Part shown: in pieces, positions 6,299 to 7,843 of the stretch
Layout of the letters: each line of letters begins with the position of its first letter
Position numbering within the stretch: the stretch's first letter is position 1
NCBI GenBank assembly: GCA_003343815.1
Contig: QAKL01000103.1
Location: 1-7,843, forward strand
Direction of reading: 5' to 3'
DNA: 7,843 nucleotides
Source: Clostridiales bacterium
GTDB lineage: Bacteria; Bacillota; Peptococcia; Peptococcales; Peptococcaceae
Notes under the pieces: model-generated
Told to the model about the DNA's origin: nothing
What the model saw: the letters and a program-made list of their open reading frames with translations, nothing else
The model's database searches: none
Made by a program: the position numbers and the translations under genes

Positions 6299-6310
6299 TA
6301 AAATATTTTA
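6299..6310. repeat. 12-bp perfect AT palindrome in the leader of the NhaC-family gene
   Basis: TAAAATATTTTA is its own reverse complement. It sits between the predicted transcription start (about 6291) and the GAGGAG ribosome binding site (6311-6316). A short AT-only palindrome can occur by chance in an AT-rich leader, so its role as an operator is unproven. Confidence 0.35.
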
Positions 6311-6324
6311 GAGGAGCCATGTTT

Positions 6325-7635
6325 ATGAACGAAATCAAACCCAACGCCAAAGCCCTCCTGCCGGTCGGTGTCTTTCTCATTTTGTACATCGGCGGCGGTA
6401 TCGCTTTTCACGATTTTTACGCTATGCCCGCCTGCATAGCCTTTCTGATCGCACTTTTCGTCGCCTTTTTACAAAACAGAGCCTTAGGCTACGACGAAAA
6501 AATCACTTTGATCGCCAAAGGATTGGCCGATGATAATATCATCACTATGTGCCTGATCTTTTTAACCGCCGGAGCTTTTTCCGGCATCGTCCGTGCCGCA
6601 GGCGGTGCCACTGCGACAGTCAATGTCGCCTTGAACTTCCTGCCCACCTCTTTAGCGGTCGTCGGTCTATTCTTTATCGGCTGCTTTATTTCTTTAGCCA
6701 TGGGGACCTCCGTCGGCACGATTACAGTTTTAGTGCCTTTTGCCGTCGGTATCTCGCAGGCTACCGGATATTCACCGGTGCTTTGCGTCGCCGCCTCTGC
6801 CTCTGGCGCGATGTTCGGCGACAATTTGTCCATGATTTCCGATACCACGATCGCCGCCGTACGTACTCAGGGCTGCCAAATGAAAGACAAGTTTAAAGCC
6901 AACTTTTTCATCGTCCTGCCGGCCGTCATAGTCACCGCTATTTTATACTACATTTTAAGCATTAACAGTGCTGTCGATCCTTTAGATGTCCTGCCGATTA
7001 CCGGCACGATGCTTTTACAGATGCTGCCGTACATTTTAGTTTTAGTCGGTGCGCTTATCGGTATCAATATTTTCATCGTTTTAGTCGCAGGCATCGTCTC
7101 CTCGGCAATTATCGGCATCGCTACGGGTATGTTCGGTATCGAAGATATTTTCGTCTGCATGGGTACAGGCACCGCTGCGATGTACGATATCACCGTCATT
7201 TCCATCGTCGTCTGCTGTATCAGCTCCCTCGTCAAAGAGTACGGCGGTATCGCCTATGTCCTTAATTTCATCAAAAGCCGTCTCAGATCCAAACGCGGCG
7301 CGCAGGCCGGTATTGCCGCTTTGGTAGCAGGCGTCGATTTAGCTACTGCGAATAACACTATCGCAATCGTCATGACCGGCGGCTTAGCCAAAGACATCAG
7401 CGATGAATTCGGTATCGACCCCAAACGCACCGCTTCTCTTTTAGACATCTTTGCCTCCGTCGTCCAAGGCTTAATCCCCTACGGCGCCCAATTATTATAC
7501 GCCGCCGCAGGCGCAACCGCCCTTTTATCCGAGGGCGCAGGCTTCAGCAGCGTATCCCTGGTGCCGTTTATGTTTTATCCGATGGCGATGGCAGTTTCCG
7601 CATCGGTTTATATTATCATCAAAGGAAAAAAATAA
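6325..7635 (+). CDS. NhaC-family Na+/H+ antiporter-like transporter
   Basis: This is a 436-aa polytopic membrane protein with about 11-12 hydrophobic helices. Family marks are SLAMGTSVGTITVLVPFA (123-140), GAMFGDNLSMISDTTIAA (161-178), GVDLATANNTIAIV (336-349) and IPYGAQLLYAAAGA (384-397). The polar and charged residues in membrane segments (D166, D173, N343-N344) are where ion binding is expected. NhaC relatives exchange protons for Na+, some coupled to organic acids or amino acids (MleN- and YuiF-like). The short length resembles the YuiF-like group, so the substrate stays open. The start is ATG 6325, 8 nt after GAGGAG; ATG 6319 is only 2 nt from it, and a TTG at 6256 lies inside the promoter. 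It has its own promoter and is closed by two terminators. Its codons favour third-position C. Confidence 0.87.
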   Translation: MNEIKPNAKALLPVGVFLILYIGGGIAFHDFYAMPACIAFLIALFVAFLQNRALGYDEKITLIAKGLADDNIITMCLIFLTAGAFSGIVRAAGGATATVNVALNFLPTSLAVVGLFFIGCFISLAMGTSVGTITVLVPFAVGISQATGYSPVLCVAASASGAMFGDNLSMISDTTIAAVRTQGCQMKDKFKANFFIVLPAVIVTAILYYILSINSAVDPLDVLPITGTMLLQMLPYILVLVGALIGINIFIVLVAGIVSSAIIGIATGMFGIEDIFVCMGTGTAAMYDITVISIVVCCISSLVKEYGGIAYVLNFIKSRLRSKRGAQAGIAALVAGVDLATANNTIAIVMTGGLAKDISDEFGIDPKRTASLLDIFASVVQGLIPYGAQLLYAAAGATALLSEGAGFSSVSLVPFMFYPMAMAVSASVYIIIKGKK

Positions 7636-7642
7636 TTCTTGC

Positions 7643-7679
7643 AAGCGGCTTAGCTAAGTAAGCCGCTTAATTTTTATTT
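7643..7679 (+). terminator. intrinsic terminator 1 after the NhaC-family gene
   Basis: A perfect 10-bp stem, AAGCGGCTTA (7643-7652) with TAAGCCGCTT (7659-7668), encloses a 6-nt loop and is followed by AATTTTTATTT. It lies 8 nt after the stop codon. The T-tract is interrupted, so it may be leaky, which fits with the second terminator downstream. Confidence 0.85.
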
Positions 7680-7690
7680 ATACCTCTGAC

Positions 7691-7723
7691 AGGGCATGTA
7701 TACGATATACATGCCCTTTTTTT
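7691..7723 (+). terminator. intrinsic terminator 2, strong
   Basis: A perfect 12-bp stem, AGGGCATGTATA (7691-7702) with TATACATGCCCT (7706-7717), has a 3-nt loop and ends in seven T's (7717-7723). It backs up terminator 1 and isolates the promoter that begins 2 nt later. Confidence 0.9.
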
Positions 7724-7724
7724 C

Positions 7725-7753
7725 TTGACAAGGCCGCATATTTCGGCGATAAT
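7725..7753 (+). promoter_or_regulatory. consensus sigma-A promoter of the right-edge gene
   Basis: TTGACA (7725-7730, perfect) and GATAAT (7748-7753, five of six) are 17 nt apart. The transcript should begin near 7760, about 25 nt before the ATG. This is the best-matching promoter in the window. Confidence 0.85.
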
Positions 7754-7784
7754 AGAAAAAATATTTTTAAAGGAGGGCTTATTA

Positions 7785-7843
7785 ATGCCAAAAGATCTTA
7801 CCTTGCCCTTTGATTTAGAGCAAATGAAGCATATTATCGAACA
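7785..7843 (+). CDS. 5' end of a protein, possibly a diaminopimelate decarboxylase (truncated)
   Basis: Only 19 complete codons are present: MPKDLTLPFDLEQMKHIIE. The start is well supported by AGGAGGG (7771-7777) 7 nt before the ATG and by a strong promoter. The pattern 'LPF...EQ...II' resembles, from memory, the N-terminus of a group of PLP-dependent diaminopimelate decarboxylases found in anaerobes, where 'YPTPFHIYDE' usually follows. That enzyme makes lysine from meso-diaminopimelate. The match rests on a dozen residues and is a suggestion only. The gene is a separate transcription unit from the transporter. Confidence 0.7.
   Translation, partial: MPKDLTLPFDLEQMKHIIE

Noticed and set aside
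6256..6324. Transporter start at TTG 6256 or ATG 6319
   Set aside because: The TTG is part of the -35 box, and ATG 6319 is only 2 nt from the GAGGAG site. ATG 6325 has ideal spacing.
6489..7448. Three open frames antisense to the transporter (6489-6848, 6948-7235, 7254-7448, minus)
   Set aside because: They lack ribosome binding sites and family resemblance, and are rich in A, P, T and K. Openness follows from the transporter's C-ending codons and its hydrophobic composition.
1..7843. Replication-strand bias inferred from codon third positions
   Set aside because: Hand counts gave C 19 to G 3 in 40 transporter codons (7321-7440) and G 15 to C 4 in the first 36 mutM codons, but short samples of polA and coaE had more C than G. 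The signal is not consistent enough to call leading and lagging strands.

Overview
The window looks like a piece of a Bacillota (Firmicutes) chromosome of moderate GC content. Shine-Dalgarno sites are strong, promoters are of the sigma-A type (TTGACA/TATAAT, several with an extended -10), and the gene order polA-mutM-ytaF-coaE is the order known from Bacillus and many Clostridia and Negativicutes. DNA polymerase I has lost the proofreading residues, as in Bacillus. An anaerobic clostridial or Negativicutes lineage is a guess; the sequence does not settle genus or family.

Minus strand, about 5.5 kb down to 1. A promoter near 5480 drives a five-gene unit: a GIY-YIG nuclease of the UPF0213/YhbQ type, polA, mutM, ytaF and coaE. 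The first two genes overlap by 8 nt, the other spacings are 11 to 56 nt, and no terminator is visible inside the unit. Three of the five act on DNA: structure-specific cleavage, gap filling with flap removal, and excision of oxidised bases. YtaF is a small membrane protein of the MntP-like family, and CoaE makes coenzyme A. Right after the coaE stop a second promoter precedes a GTG-started 89-residue protein of unknown function. Two bases beyond its stop, another gene begins and runs off the left edge.

Plus strand, 5.58 to 7.84 kb. Divergent from the repair unit lies a 207-residue membrane protein with a potassium-channel-type pore, preceded by a perfect 8-bp inverted repeat. A separate promoter then drives an NhaC-family sodium/proton antiporter-like transporter. 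Two intrinsic terminators in tandem close this block. A consensus promoter follows directly and starts a gene cut off at the right edge, whose first 19 residues resemble the N-terminus of some PLP-dependent diaminopimelate decarboxylases. The channel and the transporter are both ion-handling proteins but each seems to be its own transcription unit.

Overall this is mostly core genome. I see no CRISPR array, insertion sequence, phage gene, tRNA or rRNA, and nothing that convincingly makes a new multi-gene system. The best leads are the orphan 89-residue protein, an unusual CoaE, the nuclease-polymerase coupling, and several small inverted repeats at gene starts.
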